Shown: positions 1 through 8,942 of the stretch, piece by piece
Numbering within the stretch: the stretch's first letter is position 1
How the letters are laid out: every line of letters begins with the position of its first letter
Assembly: GCF_018390535.1 (NCBI RefSeq)
Contig: NZ_JAHBBW010000003.1
Coordinates: 62,001-126,000, forward strand
From: Bacteroides propionicigenes
GTDB taxonomy: Bacteria; Bacteroidota; Bacteroidia; Bacteroidales; Bacteroidaceae
DNA: 64,000 bases
Reading direction: 5' to 3'
Notes under the pieces: generated by a model
Seen by the model: the letters and a program-made list of their open reading frames with translations, nothing else
Database searches by the model: none
What the model was told of the DNA's origin: nothing
Position numbers and translations under genes: made by a program

Positions 1-2367
1 GCTCTTTACGTTTTCTGCACAGTAAGTCCAGTTAGCTGCTTCTGCCAATTGGCTTTCAAGATGCTTCATAGTAAGAGCCTTGCCACCCTTCTTCGGGTTG
101 CCCGGACAAACATCGGCACAGTTACCGCAACCCAGACAGTCGAGAACGTCAACCTGGATACGGAATGTCATACCGTCGAATGCCTTACCTACAGCTTTCA
201 GTTGAGCGAACTCAGCACCCTTCTGCTCTTCAGCGTCGAGTACGAACGGACGGATAGAAGCGTGAGGACAAACGTAAGCACATTTGTTACACTGGATACA
301 GTTTTCAGGATTCCATTCAGGAACGAAAGCTGCCACACCGCGTTTTTCGTACTTAGCCGTACCTTGTTCCCAAGTACCGTCTTCGATACCCTTGAATGCA
401 GATACTTTCAGCAAGTCACCATCTTGTGCGTTGATAGGACGAACCACTTCGTTGATGAATGCAGGGTCGTTATTTTCTGCTTTGGCATCATCAGGCAGGT
501 TAACCCAAGCCGGGTCGATGGACAAAGTCTTGTATTCGCCACCACGGTCTACGGCAGCGTAGTTCTTGTTCACTACGTCTTCACCCTTCTTGCCGTAAGA
601 CTTAACGATGAATTTCTTCATCTGTTCAACAGCTTGTTCTACGGGAATTACACCTGTGATACGGAAGAATGCGGATTGGAGGATAGTATTGGTACGGTTG
701 CCCAAACCAATTTCCTGTGCAATCTGAGTTGCGTTGATATAGTAAACAGAGATATTGTTCTGTGCGAAGTATTTCTTAACTTTGTTTGGCAGGTTCTTGG
801 CCAGTTCTTCACCTTCCCAGATAGTATTCAGCAAGAATGAACCGTTCTTACGCAAACCACGAGTTACATCGTACATATGCAGGTAAGCCTGAACGTGGCA
901 AGCCACAAAATTCGGAGTGTTTACCAAATATGTAGAACGGATTGGGGTATCACCGAAACGCAAGTGAGAACAAGTGAAGCCGCCTGACTTCTTAGAGTCA
1001 TAAGAGAAGTAAGCCTGGCAGTGCTTGTCTGTGTTGTCACCGATAATCTTTACAGAGTTCTTGTTAGCGCCTACTGTACCGTCAGCACCCAAACCGTAGA
1101 ACTTAGCTTCGAACATACCTTCGCCGCCCAATGCGATTTCTTCTTCTTGAGGAAGAGAAGTGAAAGTAACGTCATCCACAATACCGATAGTGAAGTGGTT
1201 CTTCGGCATCGGCATAGCCAAGTTTTTGTAAACTGCAATGATTTGTGCAGGAGTAGTGTCCTTGGAACCCAAACCGTAACGGCCGCCTACGATAACCGGA
1301 GCATTTTCTGCACCGTAGAAGCAGTCTTTTACGTCGAGATACAACGGTTCACCGTTAGCACCCGGTTCTTTTGTACGGTCAAGTACGGCAATCTTCTTGG
1401 CAGTCTTAGGAACGGCAGCAAGGAAGTGCTTGGCAGAGAACGGACGATACAAGTGAACAGCAACCAAACCAACCTTTTCACCATTGGCAACGAGGTGGTC
1501 GATAGCTTCGCGGGCAGCTTCCGTTACAGAACCCATAGCGATAATTACGCGTTCTGCATCTTCTGCACCGTAGTAATCGAACAAACCGTATTTGCGGCCT
1601 GTGATTTTGGAGATTTCATTCATGTATTCCTCAACGATAGCAGGAACTGCTTCGTAGTAGTTGTTGCATGATTCGCGGTGTTGGAAGAAGTGGTCGGGGT
1701 TTTCAGCCATACCACGGGCAACCGGATTCATCGGGTTCAGTGCGCGTGCACGGAATTCAGCCAACGCTTCCTGGTCGATAAGCGGAGCGAGGTCTTCGTT
1801 TTCCAACATTTCAATCTTCTGGATTTCGTGAGAAGTACGGAAACCGTCGAAGAAGTTCATGAACGGAACGCGAGACTTGATAGTAGCCAAGTGAGCAACA
1901 CCGGCCAAGTCCATAACTTCCTGTACAGAGCCTTCGGCCAACATGGCGAAACCTGTCTGACGTGCAGACATAACGTCTTGATGGTCACCGAAGATACACA
2001 GCGCATGGCTTGCCAAAGTACGTGCAGACACATGGAACACACAAGGCAGGAATTCACCGGCAATCTTGTACATATTCGGTATCATCAGCAACAAACCTTG
2101 TGAAGCGGTGTACGTGGTAGTCAGCGCACCTGCTTGCAAAGAACCGTGAACGGCACCGGCAGCACCACCCTCGGATTGCATTTCCTGTACCAATACTGTT
2201 TCGCCGAAGATGTTTTTGCGACCTGCGGCAGCCCATTCGTCTACGTATTCAGCCATCGTAGAAGAGGGAGTGATAGGATAGATAGCAGCTACTTCAGAGA
2301 ACATATACGAGATATGTGCAGCAGCTTGGTTACCATCACAAGTAATGAATTTCTTCTGTTTAGTCAT
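1..2367 (-). CDS. nifJ: Pyruvate:ferredoxin (flavodoxin) oxidoreductase, N-terminal 789 residues (3' end outside window)
   Basis: This cytoplasmic enzyme oxidatively decarboxylates pyruvate to acetyl-CoA and CO2 and passes electrons to ferredoxin or flavodoxin, a central step of anaerobic fermentation. The frame is open from the ATG at 2367 to the window edge, giving 789 residues of a family usually near 1,180. The N-terminus has the typical ITCDGNQAAAHISYMFSE and YPITPSSTMAEYVDEWA substrate/TPP-domain sequence. Further on come two 4Fe-4S clusters of the bacterial ferredoxin type: CIQCNKCAYVCP starting at Cys690 and CLGCGNCADVCPG starting at Cys744. The C-terminal TPP-binding domain lies outside the window. 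The next gene upstream, the AAA ATPase, ends 37 bp before this start, so either the promoter lies within that gene or the two are co-transcribed. Identification is secure. Confidence 0.96.
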   Translation of the reverse strand, partial: MTKQKKFITCDGNQAAAHISYMFSEVAAIYPITPSSTMAEYVDEWAAAGRKNIFGETVLVQEMQSEGGAAGAVHGSLQAGALTTTYTASQGLLLMIPNMYKIAGEFLPCVFHVSARTLASHALCIFGDHQDVMSARQTGFAMLAEGSVQEVMDLAGVAHLATIKSRVPFMNFFDGFRTSHEIQKIEMLENEDLAPLIDQEALAEFRARALNPMNPVARGMAENPDHFFQHRESCNNYYEAVPAIVEEYMNEISKITGRKYGLFDYYGAEDAERVIIAMGSVTEAAREAIDHLVANGEKVGLVAVHLYRPFSAKHFLAAVPKTAKKIAVLDRTKEPGANGEPLYLDVKDCFYGAENAPVIVGGRYGLGSKDTTPAQIIAVYKNLAMPMPKNHFTIGIVDDVTFTSLPQEEEIALGGEGMFEAKFYGLGADGTVGANKNSVKIIGDNTDKHCQAYFSYDSKKSGGFTCSHLRFGDTPIRSTYLVNTPNFVACHVQAYLHMYDVTRGLRKNGSFLLNTIWEGEELAKNLPNKVKKYFAQNNISVYYINATQIAQEIGLGNRTNTILQSAFFRITGVIPVEQAVEQMKKFIVKSYGKKGEDVVNKNYAAVDRGGEYKTLSIDPAWVNLPDDAKAENNDPAFINEVVRPINAQDGDLLKVSAFKGIEDGTWEQGTAKYEKRGVAAFVPEWNPENCIQCNKCAYVCPHASIRPFVLDAEEQKGAEFAQLKAVGKAFDGMTFRIQVDVLDCLGCGNCADVCPGNPKKGGKALTMKHLESQLAEAANWTYCAENVKS

Positions 2368-2404
2368 AACTAAATTGAATTTATTAAGTAAAAAAATCTC
2401 TCAA

Positions 2405-3583
2405 TTAATATAGAAAACCGAATAACCAGAGAGGAATCTGATTGCCCCGGCCTATTTCTGCCTTGTGCAATGCATATGTCACTCCCGGATTGTTCTTAAT
2501 CCTCATGCCTTCCTGACAAATCTTGAAAGGCATCACTTCGTCTACCATGAACGAAATGTTTTTATCTCCTTTGTTCACTTTGTGGTCTTTCCACATTGTA
2601 TTTGCAAAGAAAGTTTCCAGTACATCCTGTTCTTCCACCTTTACGGGGTAGATGGAATACATCAGGTTGGAGTTGTGCATCATTATCTTCGACGGTTTCT
2701 TGGGGAATTCTTCTCCTTTGGGATATACCATATTGATAAGGCGCGCATCTGCCAGATACTTGATGTAGTTCATCACCGTAGCACGGGATGTTTGTATGTC
2801 GTTGGCAAGCTGGCTTACGTTGGGGGCTTTCGGTCCGTCTACTGCCAGCAAATATAACAATTTCTTTATCTTGGACAGATATTTCAATTCTATTTGCTTG
2901 ATTAGCAGAATATCCACCTCTACCATCATGTTCATCGTCTTCAACAGATTTTCCGAGAAATTACGCTTTTCAAGGAAGAAAGGGTAGAAGCCGTGGTGCA
3001 TATAGTCTTGAAAGTAATCCAACGGGCGTACTTTCGAAAGGATGCCTTTGGCTATCTGTTCGTGGTTGCTCAGGATTTCTTCCAATGAGTAGGAACGGAA
3101 CTTCATACCTGTTTGCAGGTTCAGATATTCGCGGAAAGAGAAGCCGCGCAGGTTATAGCTCTTTACGATATCCCTCAGTTCCAGATTTTCTTCTTTCAGG
3201 CGCATCACAGACGAACCGGTAAAGACAATCTTCAGATTGGGGAAACGGTCGTAGCATAAGCGCAGTTCCTTGCTCCAGTCCGGGTGCTTGAATACCTGGT
3301 CTATCAACAATACTTTTCCGCCCCGGCGTTGGAATTCGTAGGCAAAGTCTACGATGCTGTGGCCGGAGAAGTAGAAATTGTTCATGTTGATAAAGAGACA
3401 GGAGCGGTCGGTTCCGAATTTCTCTTTGGCATATTGCAACAGGAATGTGGTCTTGCCTACACCTCGGGTACCTTTGATACCGATAAGACGGTCGTTCCAG
3501 TCAATCTCATCCATGAGGTCGCGGCGAACGGGGGCATTTGTATGCTCTACCAGATAAGCGTGTGTTCGGTAAAATGCTTCCAT
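2405..3583 (-). CDS. AAA-family ATPase (AAA_14/DUF4143 type) with altered Walker B
   Basis: This 392-residue protein belongs to the large family of AAA ATPases common in Bacteroidales, with an N-terminal AAA_14-type NTPase domain and a C-terminal DUF4143-like region. The cellular role of the family is not known. The Walker A motif GTRGVGKTT is at residues 38-46. The Walker B strand is VLLIDQV (Asp95), where relatives normally have IDE, so the catalytic glutamate is replaced by Gln96. FTGSSVMRL after this matches the sensor-1 region of the family. A winged-helix-like stretch (LANDIQTSRATVMNYIKYL) lies near residue 265. It is transcribed from its own promoter (see 3609-3639), divergent from the next gene, and lies just upstream of nifJ. 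Length is normal and no frameshift is seen. Confidence 0.85.
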   Translation of the reverse strand: MEAFYRTHAYLVEHTNAPVRRDLMDEIDWNDRLIGIKGTRGVGKTTFLLQYAKEKFGTDRSCLFINMNNFYFSGHSIVDFAYEFQRRGGKVLLIDQVFKHPDWSKELRLCYDRFPNLKIVFTGSSVMRLKEENLELRDIVKSYNLRGFSFREYLNLQTGMKFRSYSLEEILSNHEQIAKGILSKVRPLDYFQDYMHHGFYPFFLEKRNFSENLLKTMNMMVEVDILLIKQIELKYLSKIKKLLYLLAVDGPKAPNVSQLANDIQTSRATVMNYIKYLADARLINMVYPKGEEFPKKPSKIMMHNSNLMYSIYPVKVEEQDVLETFFANTMWKDHKVNKGDKNISFMVDEVMPFKICQEGMRIKNNPGVTYALHKAEIGRGNQIPLWLFGFLY

Positions 3584-3608
3584 GCTTTAAATTCGGTTTA
3601 TCGGGCGA

Positions 3609-3639
3609 CAAATATACACCTTTTTTATAGAATTGCAAA
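3609..3639 (-). promoter_or_regulatory. Bacteroides-type promoter of the AAA ATPase gene
   Basis: On the minus strand the -7 element TATATTTG occupies 3616-3609 and a -33 TTTG occupies 3639-3636, with a 19-bp spacer. This matches the Bacteroides sigma-ABfr consensus TTTG-N19-21-TAnnTTTG. The predicted start site is about 20 bp upstream of the ATG at 3583. Confidence 0.6.
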
Positions 3640-3682
3640 GTAGAGATAGCAAAATATCTTGTTCATAGTTAAGTTTTATATA

Positions 3683-3714
3683 TTTGTATGCTGTTCTTTT
3701 TCTCTGTAAGTTTG
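3683..3714 (+). promoter_or_regulatory. Bacteroides-type promoter of the ATP-grasp-like gene
   Basis: A -33 TTTG at 3683-3686 and a -7 TAAGTTTG at 3707-3714 are separated by 20 bp. This predicts transcription starting near 3721, some 23 bp before the ATG at 3744. A second -7-like TATATTTG (3679-3686) overlaps the -33 element. Confidence 0.6.
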
Positions 3715-3743
3715 CAGTTCCGAATAATTATGAACTATAATCA

Positions 3744-4922
3744 ATGAAATTATATCTATTTAATCCCGATTCCGATTTGGCGCTTGCCAATAATGAAGAG
3801 AACTATATAGCTCCGGCTTCTGCCCGGCGCATGGCGCGGGATTTGGCGTTGCTGCCGATGTGGTATGCCGGTTCGGACAGTGCGGTATTGGCCCCTTCCG
3901 CTTATAATGCAGACTTCCTGAAACGGATGCGGGAGATTTTTCCGTTACAGGTACAATTGGCGACAGAACCCGAATTGCCCGATTATGCCGGGGCGGAGAT
4001 TGTACCTTGGGGTTGGAATCCTTCTATCCGAAAATATTTGTTGAAAGGCGGCATAAGTGAGGACAGGCTGCCTGATTCCCGACTTCTTGGGAAGTATCGC
4101 CTGCTCTCTTCCCGTTTGCAAGCCGTAGCAATGACACGGCATATAACGGGGTGTTATCCGGAATATACCTGTGGTGAACATTATCTTATAGAAAATAGCG
4201 CAGATTGTGAGCGGATAGTAAGTGCAATGCACACTTGCTTGCTCAAAGTTCCTTGGTCCGGTAGCGGAAAGGGGCTGAACTGGTGCCTGCATGGATTGAC
4301 AAAACCTGTGGCCAATTGGTGTGAAAGAATTTTGAAGGAACAGGGTTGCCTTACGGCGGAACCTATATATAATAAGGTGAAAGACTTTGCTCTTGAGTTT
4401 TACTCTGACGGGCGGGGAGAGGTGCTTTTTGCAGGGTATTCCATGTTTTCTACCAACGAGCATGGAGCATATACGGGCAATCTGATAGCATCGGACGGAC
4501 AGATAGAGGAGATGGTTGCACACTATCTCCCTCTAAAAGAATTGGTGCTTATGCGTGGGTCGCTTTGTACGGAATTGGCAGCAATCTATGGAAATACCTA
4601 TACGGGCTATTTGGGAGTTGACATGATGCTTTGCAGGCAGGAGAAGGGGCAAGGATATGTTGTCCACCCTTGTGTGGAGATAAATATGCGCATGAATATG
4701 GGAGTGGTGGCCCGTTTGTTTTATGATAACTTTGTGCTTTCCGGCCGTACGGGATATTTTAATATTGAATATTTTCCTGACAATGAAGCGTTGCGTGTGC
4801 GGCATGAACAGGATATGCGGGACTGGCCGCTGATAACGGAAAGCGGCAGGATTGTTTCCGGTTATTTGCCGTTAGTGCCGGTTACGCCTAAAAGTTGCTA
4901 TAGGGCATATGTTCGGATATGA
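3744..4922 (+). CDS. Conserved Bacteroidales protein with ATP-grasp-like features, function unknown
   Basis: This is a 392-residue soluble protein with no signal peptide or membrane segment. I do not recognise a characterised homologue. It begins MKLYLFNPDSDLALANNEEN, a start I associate with uncharacterised Bacteroidales proteins. Two stretches resemble ATP-grasp ligases: LLKVPWSGSGKGLNW near residue 170, like the nucleotide-gripping K-x-P-x-x-G-S-G-x-G loop, and HPCVEINMRMNMG near residue 310, like the E-x-N-x-R metal-binding motif. Between them lies EPIYNKVKDFALEFY, similar to the central sheet of that fold. The assignment is therefore a carboxylate-amine/thiol ligase-like enzyme of unknown substrate. 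It is convergent with the next gene, with only six bases between the stop codons and no visible terminator. Confidence 0.7.
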   Translation: MKLYLFNPDSDLALANNEENYIAPASARRMARDLALLPMWYAGSDSAVLAPSAYNADFLKRMREIFPLQVQLATEPELPDYAGAEIVPWGWNPSIRKYLLKGGISEDRLPDSRLLGKYRLLSSRLQAVAMTRHITGCYPEYTCGEHYLIENSADCERIVSAMHTCLLKVPWSGSGKGLNWCLHGLTKPVANWCERILKEQGCLTAEPIYNKVKDFALEFYSDGRGEVLFAGYSMFSTNEHGAYTGNLIASDGQIEEMVAHYLPLKELVLMRGSLCTELAAIYGNTYTGYLGVDMMLCRQEKGQGYVVHPCVEINMRMNMGVVARLFYDNFVLSGRTGYFNIEYFPDNEALRVRHEQDMRDWPLITESGRIVSGYLPLVPVTPKSCYRAYVRI

Positions 4923-4928
4923 CTCCGG

Positions 4929-6389
4929 TTATTGTTTGCAGGCGGGACTTTCGTTGCCGCAACGGTCTGTGGCGGTGACGGCAAAGTATTTTCGGGTAGC
5001 CCACGGACGGATGGGGGCGTATATGTATTCTGTTCCCTGTATACGTTGCGCCAGTATGTTTTCCGGGTTATCAGTATCTACGGGGTAGGTATTGGAGCCG
5101 TAAAGTACATAGGTCGGAGCGTTTTGTCTGTCATTGTCGGTGGATGGGCGCCAACTGATTTTCCAATATCCTTCGGATTGTTTTTCGACGCAGAGTTGCG
5201 TGGGGGCGGTTGGCGGAACATCGTCTATCCACGGCATGGCAGGTTGCAGGGCGGGAGCGGTGTAGTAGCTTTCTTCAAGAATGTCATAAAGTTCCTGCGT
5301 ATTGTCCATGAGGTACTTCACACGGTAGTGACCTTCGCCTGCCAGACCATGTGTACGGGTGAAGTTTATCTGCCGCTCTACTTCGTCTACCGTCCAGTTG
5401 CCTTCATTGGGGTCGAGGAAGTAGATGCCCAGTCCGGGAATAATCTGCCGTCCGTTACTTTGTTCCTGCCAGTCGAGTGCAAAAGGGTAGAAGCCGTTGC
5501 CACGGAAATACATCATCGGGTAGACTTGGTCTTGTATGCCTTCGCCCAACCAGCCTTGTACATCCTGATAGACGGTGTGGAAAGCATTCCAGCCGCGAGA
5601 CGGATAACGGGATGTATCGCGGTACTTGCCTACGGGGCAGGTGCTGACCTTTACCCAGGGCTTCAGTGCTTTGACGCCTTTATAGAGATAACGGACGATT
5701 TCCGTGATATTATCCCGCCGCCATTGTGCAAGGTCTCGTCCGTTGCCGTATTTTTTATAGGTATAGCTGTCGGAGAAGCGCAGGGCGTGTTCGGGATAGC
5801 GCAGGTAATCGAAGTGTACACCGTCTACATCGTAATGTTCCACGACCTCACGGACAAGGCTCATCAGGTATTCTTTGGTTTGAGGATGTCCGGGATTGAG
5901 GAAATATTCACGTTTATAGGGCACACAGATAGCCGGTTTACGTTTGGTGACAGACTCCTTGCCGAGAGCGGAGATATGCCTGCGATTACCTAAAGGAATG
6001 GTTACCATCCAGGCGTGGCATTCCATACCGCGTTTATGACATTCTGCTACGGCGAAGGCAAGCGGGTCGTAACCCGGATTACCTCCGATCTTTCCTGTCA
6101 GAATGGAGTTGTAGGGCTCGATAGCGGATTTATATAATACATCTCCGCGGGTACGGGTTTGGAAGAGGACTGTATTGAAGTTGGCTGCTTTCAGTTTGTC
6201 CAGTATCTCCACGAGTTCGGCTTGCTGCTTGCGAATCCCTTCGGGGGTGGTGGCACGGGTGCGGGGCCAGTCCAATCCGTAAACGGCAGTAACCCATGCG
6301 GCACGTACCTCATGCTTGGGAGGACGTTGAGCGGAGGCAAGGGGGAGGAGGCAGAAAATATATAATAGGATAAGGTTTAATTTCTTCAT
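4929..6389 (-). CDS. Secreted GHL10-family (DUF187-type) glycosidase-like protein with C-terminal FnIII-like domain
   Basis: This 486-residue protein has a signal peptide (MKKLNLILLYIFCLLPLASA). It is followed by a TIM-barrel of the glycosyl-hydrolase-like family 10 (PF02638 type), recognisable from HEVRAAWVTAVYGLDWP, the GGNPGYDPLAFAVAECHKRG segment and YDVDGVHFDYLRYPEHAL. The last ~90 residues (PTAPTQLCVEK onwards) look like a fibronectin type III-like domain. Members act on cell-wall or exopolysaccharide glycans in the envelope, but substrates are mostly unproven. A paralogue with the same architecture lies at 11786-13297. It is divergent from cstA; I see no clear -7 element for it in the 173-bp gap. 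Confidence 0.85.
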   Translation of the reverse strand: MKKLNLILLYIFCLLPLASAQRPPKHEVRAAWVTAVYGLDWPRTRATTPEGIRKQQAELVEILDKLKAANFNTVLFQTRTRGDVLYKSAIEPYNSILTGKIGGNPGYDPLAFAVAECHKRGMECHAWMVTIPLGNRRHISALGKESVTKRKPAICVPYKREYFLNPGHPQTKEYLMSLVREVVEHYDVDGVHFDYLRYPEHALRFSDSYTYKKYGNGRDLAQWRRDNITEIVRYLYKGVKALKPWVKVSTCPVGKYRDTSRYPSRGWNAFHTVYQDVQGWLGEGIQDQVYPMMYFRGNGFYPFALDWQEQSNGRQIIPGLGIYFLDPNEGNWTVDEVERQINFTRTHGLAGEGHYRVKYLMDNTQELYDILEESYYTAPALQPAMPWIDDVPPTAPTQLCVEKQSEGYWKISWRPSTDNDRQNAPTYVLYGSNTYPVDTDNPENILAQRIQGTEYIYAPIRPWATRKYFAVTATDRCGNESPACKQ

Positions 6390-6476
6390 AACGGTATTTT
6401 GGTTGGGAGTAAACTCCTATTTACTTCTTTATTTCTGTTATATTTCACGGCGAAGATAAGTAAATCGCTTGATAAA

Positions 6477-6509
6477 TTTGTGTAGTTTAGTTGGAAACTG
6501 TTACATTTG
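6477..6509 (+). promoter_or_regulatory. Bacteroides-type promoter of cstA
   Basis: A -33 TTTG at 6477-6480 and a -7 TACATTTG at 6502-6509 are separated by 21 bp. The predicted start is near 6516, giving a leader of about 47 nt before the ATG at 6563. Confidence 0.6.
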
Positions 6510-6562
6510 CATATATAAAATACATTAACACTGAGCATATATATATTAAACATTAGCACGCC

Positions 6563-7987
6563 ATGATTACATTTACACTTTGCTTGCTGGCGTTGGTTGC
6601 AGGCTATTTCATCTACGGACGCTTTATTGAACACGTATTCGGACCGGACGACCGTAAGACACCAGCTCTTACAAAGGCCGACGGAGTGGATTATATCCCG
6701 CTGCCTACGTGGAAAATCTTCATGATACAATTTTTGAACATCGCAGGTTTGGGACCAATCTTCGGCGCTATTATGGGGGCCAAGTTCGGTACGGCATCTT
6801 ATTTGTGGATTGTGTTAGGAAGTATTTTTGCCGGTGCTGTGCACGATTATTTTGCGGGAATGCTTTCGTTGCGGCACGGTGGGGAGAGTTTGCCGGAGAT
6901 TATAGGCCGTTATTTGGGGATGACTACCAAGCAAGTAATGCGTGGGTTTACTGTTGTCCTGATGATATTGGTAGGAGCAGTGTTCGTAGCAGGTCCTGCC
7001 GGACTGCTTGCCAGCCTGACACCGGAGACGCTGGATACTACCTTCTGGATTGTAGTGGTCTTTATTTACTATGTGCTTGCCACCCTATTGCCGGTAGATA
7101 AGATTATCGGTAAGATATATCCGTTATTTGCTATTGCATTGCTGTTTATGGCAGTAGGTATTTTGGTAATGCTCTACGTAAATCATCCGGCACTGCCGGA
7201 AGTATGGGACGGGCTACAGAATCCCCATCCTAATGCTTCCGCACTGCCTATATTCCCTATTATGTTTGTCAGTATTGCATGCGGGGCAATCAGTGGCTTT
7301 CATGCCACACAAAGTCCGTTAATGGCACGTTGCATGACGAGTGAACGCCATGGTCGTCCGGTATTTTACGGCGCTATGATTACCGAAGGCATCGTAGCAC
7401 TTATCTGGGCTGCCGCCGCCACTTACTTTTTCCACGAAAACGGAATGAAAGAGACGAATGCCGCCGTCATTGTGGATGCTATTACGAAAAACTGGTTGGG
7501 AACAATCGGCGGGGTACTTGCTATACTGGGTGTGATTGCGGCTCCTATCACCAGTGGTGATACTGCTTTCCGTTCGGCACGACTTATCGTTGCAGATTTT
7601 CTGGGTATGGAACAAAAAACAATGCGCCGTCGTTTATATATATGCGTGCCGATGTTTTTGGCAGCTATCGGATTGTTATTGTATAGCTTGCGCGATAAAG
7701 ACGGTTTCGATATGATATGGCGCTATTTTGCGTGGGCCAACCAGACTTTGTCTGTCTTTACTCTATGGGCTATAACAGTCTATCTGGTACGTGAGAAGAA
7801 ACCATATTTTCTGACATTGATACCTGCCTTTTTCATGACTTGTGTTTGTACAACCTATATCTGTATAGCGCCCGAAGGTTTCGGCCTGTCGCATCCGGTA
7901 GCTTACGGCATAGGAATTGCCGGTGTTGTGATAGCTTTGGTGTGGTTCGTTGCATGGAAGAATAAACATACTAAAATTCTTAACTGA
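6563..7987 (+). CDS. cstA: CstA-family carbon starvation transporter (short form)
   Basis: This inner-membrane transporter of the CstA family (pyruvate/peptide uptake in enterobacteria) has 474 residues against about 700 in E. coli CstA, as in other short-form members. Family hallmarks are IYGRFIEHVFGPDDRKTP in the first loop, QFLNIAGLGPIFGAIMGA, and AGAVHDYFAGMLSLRHGGES. There is a long run of hydrophobic helices (roughly 12). The substrate in Bacteroides is not shown by the sequence. It overlaps the next gene by one base (TGATG), so translation of the two is probably coupled. Confidence 0.9.
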   Translation: MITFTLCLLALVAGYFIYGRFIEHVFGPDDRKTPALTKADGVDYIPLPTWKIFMIQFLNIAGLGPIFGAIMGAKFGTASYLWIVLGSIFAGAVHDYFAGMLSLRHGGESLPEIIGRYLGMTTKQVMRGFTVVLMILVGAVFVAGPAGLLASLTPETLDTTFWIVVVFIYYVLATLLPVDKIIGKIYPLFAIALLFMAVGILVMLYVNHPALPEVWDGLQNPHPNASALPIFPIMFVSIACGAISGFHATQSPLMARCMTSERHGRPVFYGAMITEGIVALIWAAAATYFFHENGMKETNAAVIVDAITKNWLGTIGGVLAILGVIAAPITSGDTAFRSARLIVADFLGMEQKTMRRRLYICVPMFLAAIGLLLYSLRDKDGFDMIWRYFAWANQTLSVFTLWAITVYLVREKKPYFLTLIPAFFMTCVCTTYICIAPEGFGLSHPVAYGIGIAGVVIALVWFVAWKNKHTKILN

Positions 7988-8211
7988 TGAAGAAATTCAA
8001 GAAATCTACGGGCTTGACCATAGCCCTGCTTATTTATGTTTCTGCCACTGCGGCATATTTTCTGCCGCGTAATACGGAAATCAGCAATACGGAAAAGTAT
8101 GTCACCGTAATTGCTTCGTATGTCATTGTACTTGTGCTGTGGCTGGTGCTTCGTAAAAAAGAGGAATTACAGCGGAAACGTCGTGAAGAAGATAGAATAG
8201 AACGAAAATAA
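7987..8211 (+). CDS. Small two-helix membrane protein behind cstA
   Basis: This 74-residue protein starts on the A of the cstA stop codon (TGATG), so it is translationally coupled. It has two hydrophobic segments (about residues 9-26 and 38-56) separated by a short polar loop, and ends in a strongly charged tail (RKKEELQRKRREEDRIERK). I do not recognise a named family. Its position suggests an accessory or stability subunit of the CstA transporter, by analogy with small partners of other transporters. That role is inference only. Confidence 0.7.
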   Translation: MKKFKKSTGLTIALLIYVSATAAYFLPRNTEISNTEKYVTVIASYVIVLVLWLVLRKKEELQRKRREEDRIERK

Positions 8212-8236
8212 TTATTCACTCAAAAATGAAAACAAG

Positions 8237-8716
8237 ATGAAAAGACTCGCATTACTCGTATGCTTGCTTATTGGCACTGTGGCTGCCCATGCACAGTTTG
8301 AAAAAGGAAAATGGTTCGTGAATCCTTCCGTTACCGGGCTTAACTTCTCCTATAATACAGAAACGGATAAAGCCAATTTTGGTATTGAAGCCAAAGGCGG
8401 TGCGTTTTTGATGGATAATGTAGCTTTGCTGATAGACGCCGGTGCAAAATGGCAAGGCGGTGGAGTGGACGTCTATACTTTGGGTGTGGGCGGACGCTAC
8501 TATATTGACAAAGTTGGTGTCTTTTTGGGAGCTGACGTTAATCTGAACCGTTATAATTGGGATGGTGGCGATAAAACCCGTTTTGGCTTTGGTATGGAAG
8601 CCGGTTACGCGTTCTTCCTGTCACGTACGGTAACTATCGAACCGGCTGTTTATTGGGATATAAACAAGGATCGTTCGGAGTTCGGACTGAAGGTGGGATT
8701 TGGCTTCTACTTCTAA
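8237..8716 (+). CDS. Outer-membrane beta-barrel protein (small, OmpW/PorT-like)
   Basis: This 159-residue protein has a clear signal peptide (MKRLALLVCLLIGTVAAHAQ). The rest alternates hydrophobic and polar residues with many Gly and aromatic residues (GLNFSYNTETDKANFGIEA, LLIDAGAKWQGGG, GVFLGADVNLNRYNWDG). It ends in the aromatic GLKVGFGFYF that typically closes a barrel and is read by the Bam machinery. Eight strands would fit the size. It is the last gene of the cstA cluster, starting 25 bp after the previous stop. The ligand is unknown. Confidence 0.8.
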   Translation: MKRLALLVCLLIGTVAAHAQFEKGKWFVNPSVTGLNFSYNTETDKANFGIEAKGGAFLMDNVALLIDAGAKWQGGGVDVYTLGVGGRYYIDKVGVFLGADVNLNRYNWDGGDKTRFGFGMEAGYAFFLSRTVTIEPAVYWDINKDRSEFGLKVGFGFYF

Positions 8717-8750
8717 GAGAGGTAGAAAGAAAATTGCATAATATAATTGC

Positions 8751-8896
8751 GGATGCATCAAAATGAATTTAAACTATCATTCTGTCATTCAGAACGAAGT
8801 GAAGAACCTCTTCTCCTGACATATAAGAGAAAAGATTCTTCGTCGCAAGCTCCTCTGAATGACAGAATGATAGTTTAAATTCATTTTGATGCATCC
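8751..8896. repeat. 43-bp perfect inverted repeat element (REP-like), possible terminator
   Basis: Arms at 8751-8793 and 8854-8896 are exact reverse complements over 43 bases, separated by a 60-base interior. The interior itself carries AGAACGAAGTGAAGAA and its imperfect complement GATTCTTCGTCGCAAG. The left arm contains TGTCATTCAGAACGAAGTGA, close to a repeat (TGTCATTCTGAACGAAGTGA) that I associate with dispersed palindromes in Bacteroides genomes. It lies between convergent genes, so it may also terminate both transcripts. The copy number cannot be seen from this window. Confidence 0.85.
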
Positions 8897-8942
8897 CTTT
8901 TTTTGTCTCGCAGGACGATTTTGACGGAATTATGCTGTAGGT

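Noticed and set aside
49..2373. Long plus-strand open frames (263, 216 and 141 codons)
   Set aside because: They are antisense to nifJ, whose minus-strand translation has two intact ferredoxin clusters and unbroken family similarity.
4932..5993. A 353-codon plus-strand frame
   Set aside because: It is antisense to the GHL10 gene and shows no motif; the minus-strand gene has a signal peptide and barrel motifs.
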